Origin: Morella rubra
Taxonomy: Eukaryota; Streptophyta; Magnoliopsida; Fagales; Myricaceae
Length of the DNA: 64,000 nt
Direction: 5' to 3'
Assembly (NCBI GenBank): GCA_003952965.2
Contig: CM025855.1
Coordinates: 27,464,120-27,528,119 of the forward strand
The position numbers were made by a program, and so were the translations under genes. The notes under the pieces are model-generated. The model was given only the letters and a program-made list of their open reading frames with translations, searched no databases and was not told where the DNA came from. Below are positions 34,541-47,169 of this stretch, one piece after another. Position 1 is the first letter of the stretch. Every line of letters starts with the position of its first letter.

Positions 34541-37500
34541 CAGGGATCCAATGGCAACTAAAGCACGGAATTTGGTATCAACTTCAAGAGTTTCCCCTTC
34601 CACAATCTGCAAAGACATACTTTTAGTATCATGACTTACGATTTTTGAGGATTCTCATCTATGAAGAGCCCTGAAGATCATTTGGAAAGAATAAAAAAAC
34701 CCATATAGTCCATCTCAAAACGAGTGACAAGAAGAGCTTCTCAAGAGAACATCAAATCAGAGGACAAAAGTGAACATTTGCAAGATGGGTGGTATGTGAT
34801 TTAGACATACCTCAAGAGCTGCTGAAAGAACTTGAGATTGACCTCCTTCATCCTTCCTTTCAATTAAAAGCACAGCATAACTGCAAAGGTCATCAAGAAA
34901 AAACTAAGATGAATACCGAACTTGGCCACTTACCAGACCGTATAATAATCATTTGACGGCTATGGAATTGTTGGTAAACAAATATATGCCTCGAATTGAC
35001 TTCTACCTTTCTCCTGGAATAACAATAGTATTACAATATGCAAGATAATCGGTTGCCTAGGCTATCGGGACAAATAGGTCAAAAAAGTATGTGATGCAGG
35101 TATTAAAGGATCCACTTCACAAAGGTGTAGGCTTTTCCACTTGGTAGAGAAAATGATCTCTTCTGTGACAGTGGAACAACTGCAGATACAGTCCAGCAAT
35201 TACTTACTTGAGTATCAAAGTAGAATAAGACAACTGTAAATTCTTGTTTGGAGAAGAATAACAACTTGAAAATGCATCAAGAATCTGCAAAATCAGTTAA
35301 AAAGATATCTCACTATTTGATATAGAGAATAACTGAATAAGTAAACTGGATATGCCAAAACCTTTGCAAAGAGAGGTTTTTCTGGCTCTTTGTGACATGA
35401 ACTTCTCAAGAACAAGCTAAAATGAAATAAGATTTATACTGAGAGAATCCCGTTATTATGAGGCTAAAGTAGTCACAAATCAACAGCAATGGTAAGTGCC
35501 TTTAGAGTTATGTTTTCACATCCATCTGGACATACACAGAATATTACTTCAAATTTGGGAGTCAGTGAGAGTCAATCATGGAATTTTGCAACAGAAAAGT
35601 TGTGATCCCAAACACCATAAGAACGTTAAAGAGATATAGACATACCAATGTAAAAGCTAGTATTGCAACTAAAAGGTTTCAGAGTGTTTAAAAGCAAAAA
35701 AGTTTGAAGCTAGTTATACAACATTGAGTTTCCAACATAATCTTTGGAAGTGTTTACATAGTTTCATCGCCATTTGATGTACATGGCAAGAAGTAGCTGC
35801 CAGCAAGAATTACATTACCAGACATTAACATGATGCCTATTGGTAAACACATACAGACAGACACTAATGACCACTCACCCACCTGTGTACATGTGCACAC
35901 GCACAAAATCAAACAAATGTCAAAACAAAACTAAGACTTCTGCTTATCATGTATAGTAAAACTCAGAAAATAAGAGAGAACAGATACTAACCTCACTACA
36001 ATTTCTATGTAACCAGGTGTGGTAGCCTGGATTCTTGAATAGATTAGTTACTGCACGGATGCTTGTTAAAAGATTTGCTGGAATAGCTGGATTCATTGTG
36101 ACTTTCCTGATCATTTCCATGAGTACATCTGTGAAGAGCACACAATGTCAACGGCAAAGATCAAATTTGGTAACAGAAAGGAAGAAGCATGCTTGAAGGC
36201 CTCAAACAATCAGCTCATTTAAGATTCCCCGATGGTTATATACACATAACTCCCGTTAACAGGATATAAAAGCAATTAAACCATATTCGGAAATAGAACA
36301 TCATCAGTGCCATCTTTAACTCTGGTACCATTTTCAGCTTCAAAATGCTTGAGAAGTCCAGTCGAGCAATCTGGGTGCAGGACAGCGATTCTCAAAATAT
36401 CAATAACTGCAGATAGACAGTAAGAAGTCCATTAAGTGAGTGAAACATTTTCCTGGAATTGTAATGCTACACAATGATTATAGACAACAATGATAACATC
36501 ACAAAAACTGTCCAATATGATCCAAGAACAAGTGAAAATCAAACCAGTCAGAATTTAAAATAAACAGCCCATATTCTGTAATCTATATAACTAAATGTAG
36601 CTAAAGTTAGCATGTCATACTTTGTATCTGAGTATAGAACTCGGTAGAGCATGGAGCTCTGTAATACTACCAAAAAGTAAACTTGATTGCACTTCAATAA
36701 GAATAAAAGCTTTGATTTAGTAACCCGCACACAGGGGAGGTGTACGTTAAGCAGCAGAAAAGAGGTAAGGCAGGGGTGCCGGGGGGGGGGGGGGGGGGGG
36801 GGGGAAAAGAGATGGTGGTCTCACAGAGTATCAGAATCATTGAGGAAATTTTAAAGGAAGAACTAAGGACAACTTGTGAAATATCATATAGAAAGCTCCT
36901 AACCAACTTTTAACTTAATGCTGTACCTCTTGATACTGATCACATTATAAAATGCTCTATAAGTGCAGAATCCATAGATCTTTGGTGTACCAACCTGGAA
37001 ATATCATAGCAAGCGGCCATGAATTTAGCAGCTTCAGCAACAAAGCAATATCAACATCTGCAAATTTGCTACAGTGATAATGTGATGTGTCCTTCAAAAG
37101 TTTGACAATGGCACCCAGTCTGGAAAGCTCAAGCTCCGTCAAAGATAAATCCCTTTTTTCCTACAAAAGATCTCCATACATTCACATTACTCATGACTGT
37201 GCTATGGGGTAGAATTAGAATGTACTACAAGAGAGCAAGTTGTTTGTTTTACTCCAAAGCAGAATCTAATTTGTGATGTCATCTTGAACCACTCAAAGAA
37301 CATACCGTGTCAGAAAGTAGAGCATTGTTAAACTCTGTAATCTTTTTGAGGATCCCATCAAACTGAGCCACATCAAAAACAAGCATTCCTTTCTGGAAAC
37401 AAAATGATTGAAGAAAGACAAGAAGTTAATGACCTGATGAATATAACCAGCAGCATATCTCCTTTCAATCGACCCAATTTATGAACTCAGCCAGCAATAT

Positions 37501-40500
37501 ACCATATATTCAAATGATGACTCCGAAATAGAAAGCAGACAAACAATACTAGTATCAGGAATAAAGACTAAGACCATAAAAAAAGTTCTGCCCCAAAAAC
37601 CAGTGTTACACCCAACTACAAGGATACAGAGCCATATTAGACAGGTAGGGAAGCCAAGAGTCTCTTAAGGTGAAATTGGTCTGTGGAGTTCAATTATAGA
37701 AAGCTAGGTGATGTTCTATAAGTAATATCTTCTTGCAAAATAAACAAAATTTATCATATATGGCCTTTGTAATCACTCAAAATATCATTTTGCACAAGTC
37801 CCCTGAGCATGTAGATGCACTTCCAAACCTTGACTGATACATCCAAACCTAGTGACCCAAACTGTGAGAGCATACCTTAGGAATGTGCTTGAAAGTGGGT
37901 TTTGCTGAAACAGCAGCTAAATGAATAGGAATATGGAAGAATATTAGATCCCCATAGAGTCCCACATTGGAGGTTGAAGTTAAGGAAATAATATAGTATT
38001 GACATAGGTGAACCAATAAGTAACAAGAATTTCTAATTTTTTAAATAAAAGAATACATACCAGATGAGTTGGAAGGTGCTCCAGGTACATAAGCATTAGC
38101 TGAAATCATAAACCAAAAATATTAATCAAGAGAGAAGGAAGAGAGACCACATAAATCAGAAGAAACTTGCATGTCATAGAGCCATAACAATATCATACTT
38201 ACAGCCAGTATAGGGATCACGAAATGATGAATCCAGGGTGAAGTTATTTTGTCCAGAATTTTGGAGTATGAACTCCACAATCTGTTGCCGATAGGAAAGA
38301 GGAAGATTCTCCTTGAGAAGCCACTTATCAGCAGTAGCATAAGGATTATCTGTAAATATTTGATCTTACATCAATGTTTAAGGGCATGCTCGTTTGCAAA
38401 AATATTCTAGAATACAATGTATTCAACAAAATTTGTAAAACAAACATCCAAAATCTCAAAAAATCCTACACAAACACCAATACCTTTTACACAAACTTCA
38501 ACAACTTTTCACACAAATTTCAATATCTTTTCAAAAAAATAAAAATTCTAACAAATCTTCTCTCCATACTTTTCCACCCAACTCCACTATTTTTTATTAA
38601 ACAATTACATTAAATAATCTCTCTCTACACCTTTTTACAAACTTCAATAAAAATTAAATATCTTTAGAAACTTTTCAACAACCTTTACACAAAATCTATA
38701 AAACTCCAATCTACATAAATATTCACATCAAAGATCCTAAAAATCTTACAATTTTTTAGAAAACAAACACCCCCTAATTCCTTGACTCATTAGCTGCCAT
38801 GTTGTTAGTTGAAAAATATTGTGAAGGATGAGCTTTCATTTTCTTTGATACAACAACAATACATGCACCCATATAATTAGAAGTGAAACATATCAGAGCA
38901 AAATAGGGAGAATAAAATAAATACAATAGTGTGACAAGGTAGGACGAACATGAAGAGCAATAAATACAGTAACTATAAGACCACAACTAAACACAGGTAT
39001 GAGACAAGGAATACCTGATCGATTGTAGGGCAACTTACGAATAGGCTCGCCATCCCCGATGTCAACATCAAATACTGAGTAACAATATAACAAAAGGTTT
39101 AAAAATTGTTCTCGACAAAGGGTCATGCATATCAGTAGTTGCCAAAGAACATAAGATGCTAACCGTAATCATATTCAATTCCATCAAGAACAGGATGCTT
39201 CATGCTGTCATCCGGTCCATCAACAACTTCACCAATCTAAAAGTACAATTTAGAGTAAATTACATACTCCACGGAAAAAAAAAAAAAAACAGATAAAGCG
39301 ACAAGCAAAATGCAACAGAAACTAAGCATTTACAAGTATGTGGGGAACAAACTAAAACTCTGGCATCTATAAACTTCAGTAGTCAAAGCTCAAAAACAAT
39401 CCACTTAAACTTACACATGCATAAAAGAAAAGGAAATTCAACTAGAATAACCAGACATAGGATAAAAACACTATTAGGATATCAGCATGAAAGTGCAGGT
39501 GACCATTGGAAGCATAACTAAAGACTGCTTCATAACCCCATGCAAAATAGTACCAAATTACTCTTGTCAAAGTGAAGAATGTTTTTGGGATGTCACACTC
39601 AGATATATTGCAACAAGAAAATTTCACATCAATCTCATCCTAGATGGATATAGTACAGAGCAGTGACAAGAACAATCCAGGCCAGGAATTAAAAGAAAGC
39701 AAAAACACTTCACTACTATTCAAGAAAACAATCATAACAGCTATGAAGGTACAAACACCAAAACAAAGTCAGAGAAAGGGCTAAACCGGAAACAATATGG
39801 TTGAAAAAAGTAATATAGACAACATCTATGTGCTTATCAGATAGGAAACTGGATATGTCAACCTCTTACATCAGAAGGACCTTCACTTCCTACATTTTTC
39901 CTTAGAAATCAAAAATATGTTGAAAAAAGTTCCAGCCATTGTAATCCACTATCTATGAAAACAAAGAGGTTAGAACTTCAGGAAAAAAAAAATGCACAAA
40001 CTTACAGAGCATTGAATTCTTAAAAACACCACAACAAACAAAAGAAGAAAAAGAGTGATTCCATCATGTGCCAGATCAGCAACCACTTAATGTTGCAGAG
40101 CAATAAAACCATTATGCAAATTGCTGAAGTTGGTAGAATGAAACTGAAATTTACTTTATCCCACTTTTGTTCTCTCAAATTCCACGCATATGCCACACCA
40201 TTGTCGCCCTCTCTGATGACTTTTGTCTGCCCATCAGTGTTGCCTGATAAGAAGGGGGGGGGGGAGGGGGGAATGAAATACGAGTTAAATAGAGGAAGTA
40301 CTACAGGAAAGCAATCTGGTTGAACATATCAATCCTGCACAAACATGGGAACACTGAGTTCTTGCATAGATAAGTAACGGGAAAAGGAAAGAGCCACTAT
40401 GGCTTTATTCATGGAAACTATTATTTTAATCTCATTTTACAAAATTATGAATCCTTCAGAAAATTTTGAAAAGAATAGAAGGCAAAGCCCAGGTTCATCC

Positions 40501-43500
40501 CAAATATGCACACAACAAATGTTTCCTACATTTCTTGTAAACATAATTTTGTTGTACAAAAGAAAAATCCCACTTAGCATCGACTAGTATGATTTGCCAT
40601 GCTAACAGAGTACATTAAAAATTAAAAAGGAAAAAAGAAGTCGTCTTTGGTTTCCCTACAAGAGAACTTGTCATATCCTGAACTTGAAATGGATATCGCC
40701 TAGCAACCAGGGATAACAGCAGGGGAGCTGGGGGGCAGAGACCTGAACTCCCACCTATTTTGAGATACATAGAAAGGTTGTGGTAGTTCCAATATTAGGC
40801 CCCACTAAAGCCCTTCCATTTACAAAAAAATACCATTAAGAATCAACCCCCCCCCCTCCCCGGGGGGGTGCATCCTCTCCTCTCCTCTCCAAAACAAAGA
40901 GGAAGAAAAAAAAATTCTAATTCTTGTTTCATCTCCAGAAGCAACTGAACTCAAATATATTCCATCAACAAGGCTAACACAAAATTAAGTAAAATCTTTG
41001 AAGAGAAGAGTATTATTTAAAATCACACCTGGAACTTGTAAGGCCTCCATCCCTGGTAGATCTTCAAGTTTCAGTCCTCCAACCCTCTTCCTAACACAAA
41101 CACCAACATGCAGATAAGTCAAAGCTGACAAATAAGTTGATCCAAATGAAAATGTGATCAATCACTGAATTCGGACAGAGAGTTACCAGAACTCAGAAAC
41201 GCATTTTTAATTACAAAGAAGCTCAGAACTAAAACAATGTTATGAGAATTAAGTAAAAGGATTACAAAAAAGGTAAGTTAAGAGGTTCCTGATGTTCTAT
41301 TATTTTCAAGCAACGGAAAAAATAAGGAAGTCCATCCAATAAAAGACCTAAATCAGAAGGTACCAGAGGATTATTATCTCCCTGGCCCTGATTCCAAAAT
41401 TGCAAAATGCACACAATCATAAGCACAAACTGGAAGCTGATGGATATCATACCTGCTTAGCTTGTATTGGGCAAGTTGGGAAGAAAATGACTCTGTTGCT
41501 AGTGAATCGGCAATCCTGTCCGAATTAACAGTCCAAATACGTGCAACTCCATCTGAACATGCAGTCACAATATCTCCATTCTCCAAGAATTTGGCATCCC
41601 AAACACAGCCAGGATGCTCTATGCTCTGAACACAAACTCCATCTGAAACATGGCATGCTTTAGCAGGTAAACATTCCAAGCCATGTAGGGTATTAGACTG
41701 CGAGAACCAAAATTTATGCATTGTGGTTGCAGGTTACTTCATACAGAACAAATTATAATGGAAGAACAAAATTTTATACACAGCTTTATGTCAGAAGACT
41801 CCTACGACTGGCAAACCTCAGATAACACTGTCAAGAAAGACTTCTTCCATTCCACGAACATTGAGATTCTTATTAAGAGGCTGAAAGAAAAGAAAAAGCT
41901 CTGCGAGATAACAGCCACAGAAATGAAGCTTTTACAAATCTTTTTCCCATTGGCCAAGATCATTTTATTCATAACTATGCAGAGGTAATTCATCACATCC
42001 AAGTTTTGTTGGGTACAGCATTTCCATAATCATAAAGAGTAGAAATGGGTAATTAACACAGGAATTGAACAAGAATCGCACATGCGATATCTACTGCACA
42101 TAACTTCTCCAAAGAAGCATGAAAACCAGATACAATCACCTTTCCATATCTTTGCAGTACAATCTTCACTACTGCTGACAATAAGCCCAGAGATGTGTGA
42201 ATCAACTGAATAAACAATGGAAGTATGACCAACCATCTCCATTAATACTTGACCACTTAATTCCCATAGCCTGATGGAACTGTAGCAATGGAAACAAAAT
42301 AGAAATCAGGGGCACCTACCATGAAAACAAATAAGGACAAGACAAATATTGAAAATTCGCGAGGAACTCAAAACAAAACAAAAAATGGAGTAAAAGATGA
42401 ATGAGCATATTTCCCAGAGATGCCAAAGAAGCTTTGCCTAATCAACAAATATTTACAACCAATTAAATCATCAAAAAGCATCTCTGCAATCAGCTTTTAC
42501 TATGTCTAATGCACTCAAAATCACATAAGAGGTAGGAAATGTCTAATCACAGGACTCCCATCCAGCCATCCAGACACCCCTTATTGTCTTGTTAACCAAT
42601 CAATATCCAGGCACCAAGCAAAATGCAATGCAGATGTGTGGTAGATCCCCCATTTCTTTTGTGTTTGGATGTGTGTTCTCTCTCTCTCTCTCTCCCCTGC
42701 TGGAAATGCAACAGCTTTTACACAAAACATATTACTCTGTTACTTAACCAATCCTTATGACAACACAATTGATTGTTATTTTACTCTCGAAAAGAGAGAG
42801 TCCCCACCTAAGAAGATTATCCATGTAAAAGGTACAAATTTCATGTTCTAAATGACTTACATATGGAAACACATCAGATTCAACTTCTCTATACTTCCTA
42901 AAGAAAACTTAATTTTCTTAAAAGGAATCTTGATCCAAATGTCAAAACCACTGACTGTATGTTCCCCTACACATCAGATTAAATGCATTATGCTGGTATG
43001 TTTTCCTATCTTTTGTTCTCAATTCTAGGAGTTCCTTTTGCTTTGAGCACCTCCCTAACACATTAGCCACACAAACCAACAAAAGCTGTTCATAAAGATA
43101 TACGTTAGAAGTAAATCCCTGAAACAGGATCTAAAAGGAAAATCACTGCAACAATTAACCCACCCGTCATGTGATGCCGAGAGGACTCCCAAACCAGACA
43201 TCACGGCCAAACCTCGAACCGTATCTGCAAATCCACAAGGCTTACAGATGCATGCTCGAGATAATAACTGTCATACTTTGGCACCAAAGTTTGAGCAACA
43301 GAAGGATGAATGTGCTTCTACCGATATAATCCTTTATAATATAAGAGCAAGAAACAAAACCCAGAAAAGTTCACACTTGAAAAGCTTTCTCAGCTTTGCA
43401 GTTCATGGGAGCAAACAAGCATGTTCAAACTCTAATATCTATCTTTGTACGCCAGCCAATGTTGGTATATCAATTGCAACCAACTTTGGGAGTAATTATC

Positions 43501-46289
43501 GCCATCAATAGCATACAGCGTCAAGCATAACATACTTCTCCTCCATCATTCTGAATTCAAGCCACGGCATTGTTATGTTTAGGCCTTAAGTCAAATCAAT
43601 TAAAATGATAGAAACTGATTACATATATAATCCAATTAATCCAGAATGCCATGAAGTACCAAGCCCAAGTGTATGAGGTGGATAACTCCCACTCTGAAGG
43701 ATTAGCTTCACAAAAGGTGCGAATTTTGGTCCAAGCCATGCCTTAGAAAAGACCTCAGAATTTGAGGGTCTCACACCTTTTTCTATTGGCACCTAACAAG
43801 CACATCCAACAGGATTTGATCCCAAGATCTCTCCCAACAAATTTCATCACACCATGTAAAGCACTAAAACAGAGGATTACCTATGTCAACATATCTAACA
43901 ATTGTACCAGGCAAAACATAATACTTATGACAAGCTTATTCCACTCCTGACTTGTAGCAAGCTTGAATGTTTGATTATCACTCAATGCATGGTTAAGAGT
44001 TAAAGCAACGGTTCAATATCTACAGTCACTTCTATTCCCTCAAAGACTTCCACTATTAGAATAGAAAAAAATGCATATGAAGAAAAATAAAAGTGGAAAA
44101 AATAAAATACCTGTATGGCCAGAAAACGTATGTACACATGTCCTTCCTCTCCAAAGTTTTAAAGTTGTATCACTCGAACCTAAATTGGGGGAAAAGAAAA
44201 ACGAACACAACAAGTTTATCCTCAAAACAATAGCCGGATCTAAGCATCTGATTTCAATTTTACCAATAGTTGAAAAAAAAAAAAACCACTTCGGTGATCA
44301 GCCATCTGCTGAATTCATTATACCCGTCAAAAGCTCCCCTGAAGGCAGTTTTATAACTGCTTGGATTGCTGCTTTATGAGCATCCCAGAATTCTATAGGT
44401 TGGCCTTTTCTCCACCGTCTCAATGTACTGCAGTAAAAAAGCAAAATCACATCCTGAATGAAATTCTCCAGGTACTATGTGTAGAGCCTTGAGAGCAGGG
44501 CACAACAAGCAATTCAAACCAAACAAATAGTGATATATAAACGAAACAAGAAAGGGTGGAGAACATGACCGAATCAAAAAATTACGCTACATATGGTCAA
44601 TGACTGACCGAAAGCAAAAGATTTCTGGATTATTTTTACTTTTTGTTTTCCTGGTTGGCATAACAATGTGGAAATGATAAAATCACACAGTTTTTGCAAA
44701 GAAATGCAAGTCATGAAGTTCAAAGATTAATGCCCGTGTCTTCATTTTGGAAAAGAAGAAATTCCCAACTTTAGCTTTAAAAAGCTGAAAGCACTGAAGA
44801 ACCCCCTATCTAGTAAGTTGTTTGTGCTTAATGAATTCTATTTTGATAATGAAATACTTCTTCCATAAACAATCTTTAGCTAACCCCAATGAATGAGTTC
44901 TAGGAAAGGAATGTGATACCCAAAGAAAGAAGGAAGAGGCCATACATCAGATACAAGAGGGCTAATGGAATTGAAACAATCCGAAGAGTGGAATACATAG
45001 GTCTTGCCCGTGTTTGGCCAGTCTTGTGGTTGGACAGAGCAATAACGACTAGGCTATCGAAGGGATAAAAAGCACCAGCAGTGATCTAAAAGCTGCTTTG
45101 GTCTTCACGTATGGAGAACAGCAGCAATCACTTTTTTTTCTTTCCATTTGATTGATTCTTTGTATTTTTTCAATGTGTTCTTTTCTTTTGTCCCTTGACA
45201 GTCAATTCATGAATGATGGTGTAGTTGAATCTTGCCCCTTCAGCACTTACTCTGATAACTTTTAACTTGACCAAAAAGATTAATACATGAAATAGTCACT
45301 AAAAAACTATTACGGCCACCAGTGTACGGACTGAAGCAGCCCAATTTCTTTAGAGTGAGAACTAACCAAACAGAGGGCAAGGGGCAGGGAGGGTAGGAGA
45401 AGAACAAAACAAATATCTTGAGAAATGAAATCATCCCCCCGCCCCAAACAAAGACAACGCCAAGCGTAAGTAGCTTTGAGAAACAAAATTCCTCAATCTA
45501 ACTACATGCAAATAGTGTGAGGACGACACTTCTTCTGAATTGTCAACATAGTCAACAGAAAATCCTGGCACCTCTATTGTTTTGCGAATGAACACCCTAA
45601 TAGCAATTAACTCATTCCAACAACAAATAACAACAATGAGAAACAGCATAAAAGTGCAGGACCACCAATAATTCAGCTCAAGCATCTTAACTCACCAATC
45701 GACCGAGGATGACACAATGTCCCCGTCATCCAAAGCAACACCGGTCACCTGCAACTGGTGACCTTCCAGCGTCTGCACCTTCTCACCAGTCCTCAAGTCC
45801 CACACTAAAACAAGCGTGTCCATGCCGCCAGACACAAGACCACCCTCCGGGAACTCCTCGTTCGGTGAAATCCAGGCCAAGGGACCCACGAAGCTCGTAT
45901 GGCCCAACAGAATTGTCGGCGGTGCGGACTTCCGTTCGTCTGACGGGTCCAGGGACCAGAGCCGCACGGTTCGATCCCTAGACGACGTCGCTATGCCCGC
46001 ATTGCCACACACACAAATTCCACGAACCTAGTGATCGCCATTTACACAACAATAAACTGAGTTTCAGCCAATAGTACAAAAAAATTTCAGTCCATTTGGT
46101 AACTGAAAAATGAGCCATCCTCGAGTGTGAATCAAAATGAGATTGATCCGTATAAGTGGAAAGCAATTTAGAAGTAATCTAAATTTGGAAATCGCTTTAA
46201 AGGAGGTATGGGTTCGAAAAGGATCTTACGTCGTCTTCGTGGCCTCTTAGTTCGCAGCGCAATTGGTATTCTTTGAAATCGAGCTCCAT
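34541..46289 (-). pseudogene. PLAA: PLAA/DOA1-type gene, second copy, lacking the last exon
   Basis: Exons 1-21 are present: 46289-46230, 46027-45696, 44427-44324, 44179-44111, 43224-43164, 42279-42140, 41642-41453, 41090-41029, 40243-40155, 39236-39164, 39074-39015, 38349-38203, 38099-38061, 37916-37876, 37392-37306, 37160-36995, 36406-36329, 36128-35992, 35284-35208, 34880-34811, 34606-34541. They code for 716 residues with no change in the reading frames I compared. Exon 22 (44 residues, the end of the PUL domain) is missing because the duplication starts in the preceding intron. If the last intron is retained, the protein would gain about 21 mostly Phe residues and stop. If exon 21 is spliced to the CAG at 34171-34173 in the hAT fragment, the frame stays open for 82 more residues, to the stop at 33922. 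WD40 and PFU parts are intact. Called pseudogene for the missing end; it may still be expressed. Confidence 0.85.
38382..38774. mobile_element. Tourist-like MITE in PLAA intron, copy 2
   Basis: The duplicate of the element at 10677-11068, with the same TAA flanks. It is one base longer: CTTTAGAAAC here against CTTTAAAAC-type sequence in copy 1, one of the few differences outside homopolymers in the left half of the duplication. Confidence 0.8.
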
Positions 46290-46689
46290 GTCAAAATTTA
46301 GAAAGGGAGACAGAGAGCTCCGAGAGTTCGTGTTTTATGCTCTTTTCTTTTCCACATACAAGAGAGTGCAAGTTTTGGGAGGATTCTTATTAACGAAGCG
46401 AAATATTTTCACCCGGTACTGCTCAGCTCACAGCTCGAGTGCTTGCCAAGAAAAGGACTATCCAACACCTGAGGTTGACCATGGGCCGGGCCTCGGGGTC
46501 TTCTTGGCCCGACAATGCCGGAGCTTGAGCCTGAGTTTTTGGGCCAAATTTAGCCAAGACAAGGACTATCCAGCACCTGAGGTTGACCATGTTGTGTAAT
46601 CTTCTATTAATTTAAAATGTAATCTATATTGTTCATATTTTCTATATGGGCCTAGGGTAAGTCTCTTAATTAATTTTAGTTCCTATTAT
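46290..46689. promoter_or_regulatory. PLAA upstream region, copy 2
   Basis: The duplicate of 18584-18983, with the same repeated 39-base motif (46443 and 46552). I saw no difference from copy 1. If copy 2 is real, the promoter should be as active as in copy 1 unless silenced. Confidence 0.45.
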
Positions 46690-47169
46690 TAGGGTTGCAG
46701 GACCGGAAATTCGGTCTGGTTTTTAGACCAAAATGCGGTCGGACCAGATTTCCGGTCCTACTAAAATAGAGGACCGGACCAGACCACTTATAAGTGGTCC
46801 GGTCTTCTATTAAGTGACCCAGACCGGTTTCAATTTTTTTTTTTTTCATTTTCAACACACATTTTTTAATTTTGAGATTAAAAAAAAAATGTGAACTCCT
46901 ACCATAGTTTGTTTATTAATTTAAAGATGTGAATTCATTTAAAGACATTTAAAGACTTAAAGATGTAAATTCATTTAAAGACTTAAAAAATTCATTTAAC
47001 TTTAGCGTTGTCTGCTCTATTAATTTAAATATTGAATGGTTATTGAATTAATTTGTGTGCGTTTGCACTTTGCGTTTTGACTTTTGTTTTTTGTTTTAAG
47101 TTTTGTATTCCGGTCCGGTCCGTCCGACCGGTTGTGTCCGGTCCGGTCGGTCCGGTTCTGTGCCCCCTA
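46690..47169. mobile_element. Non-autonomous hAT MITE, copy 2
   Basis: The duplicate of 18984-19463, with the same 8 bp CCTATTAT target duplication (46682-46689 and 47170-47177), ends and palindrome. It shows that this MITE inserted before the 27.7 kb duplication. Confidence 0.9.
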
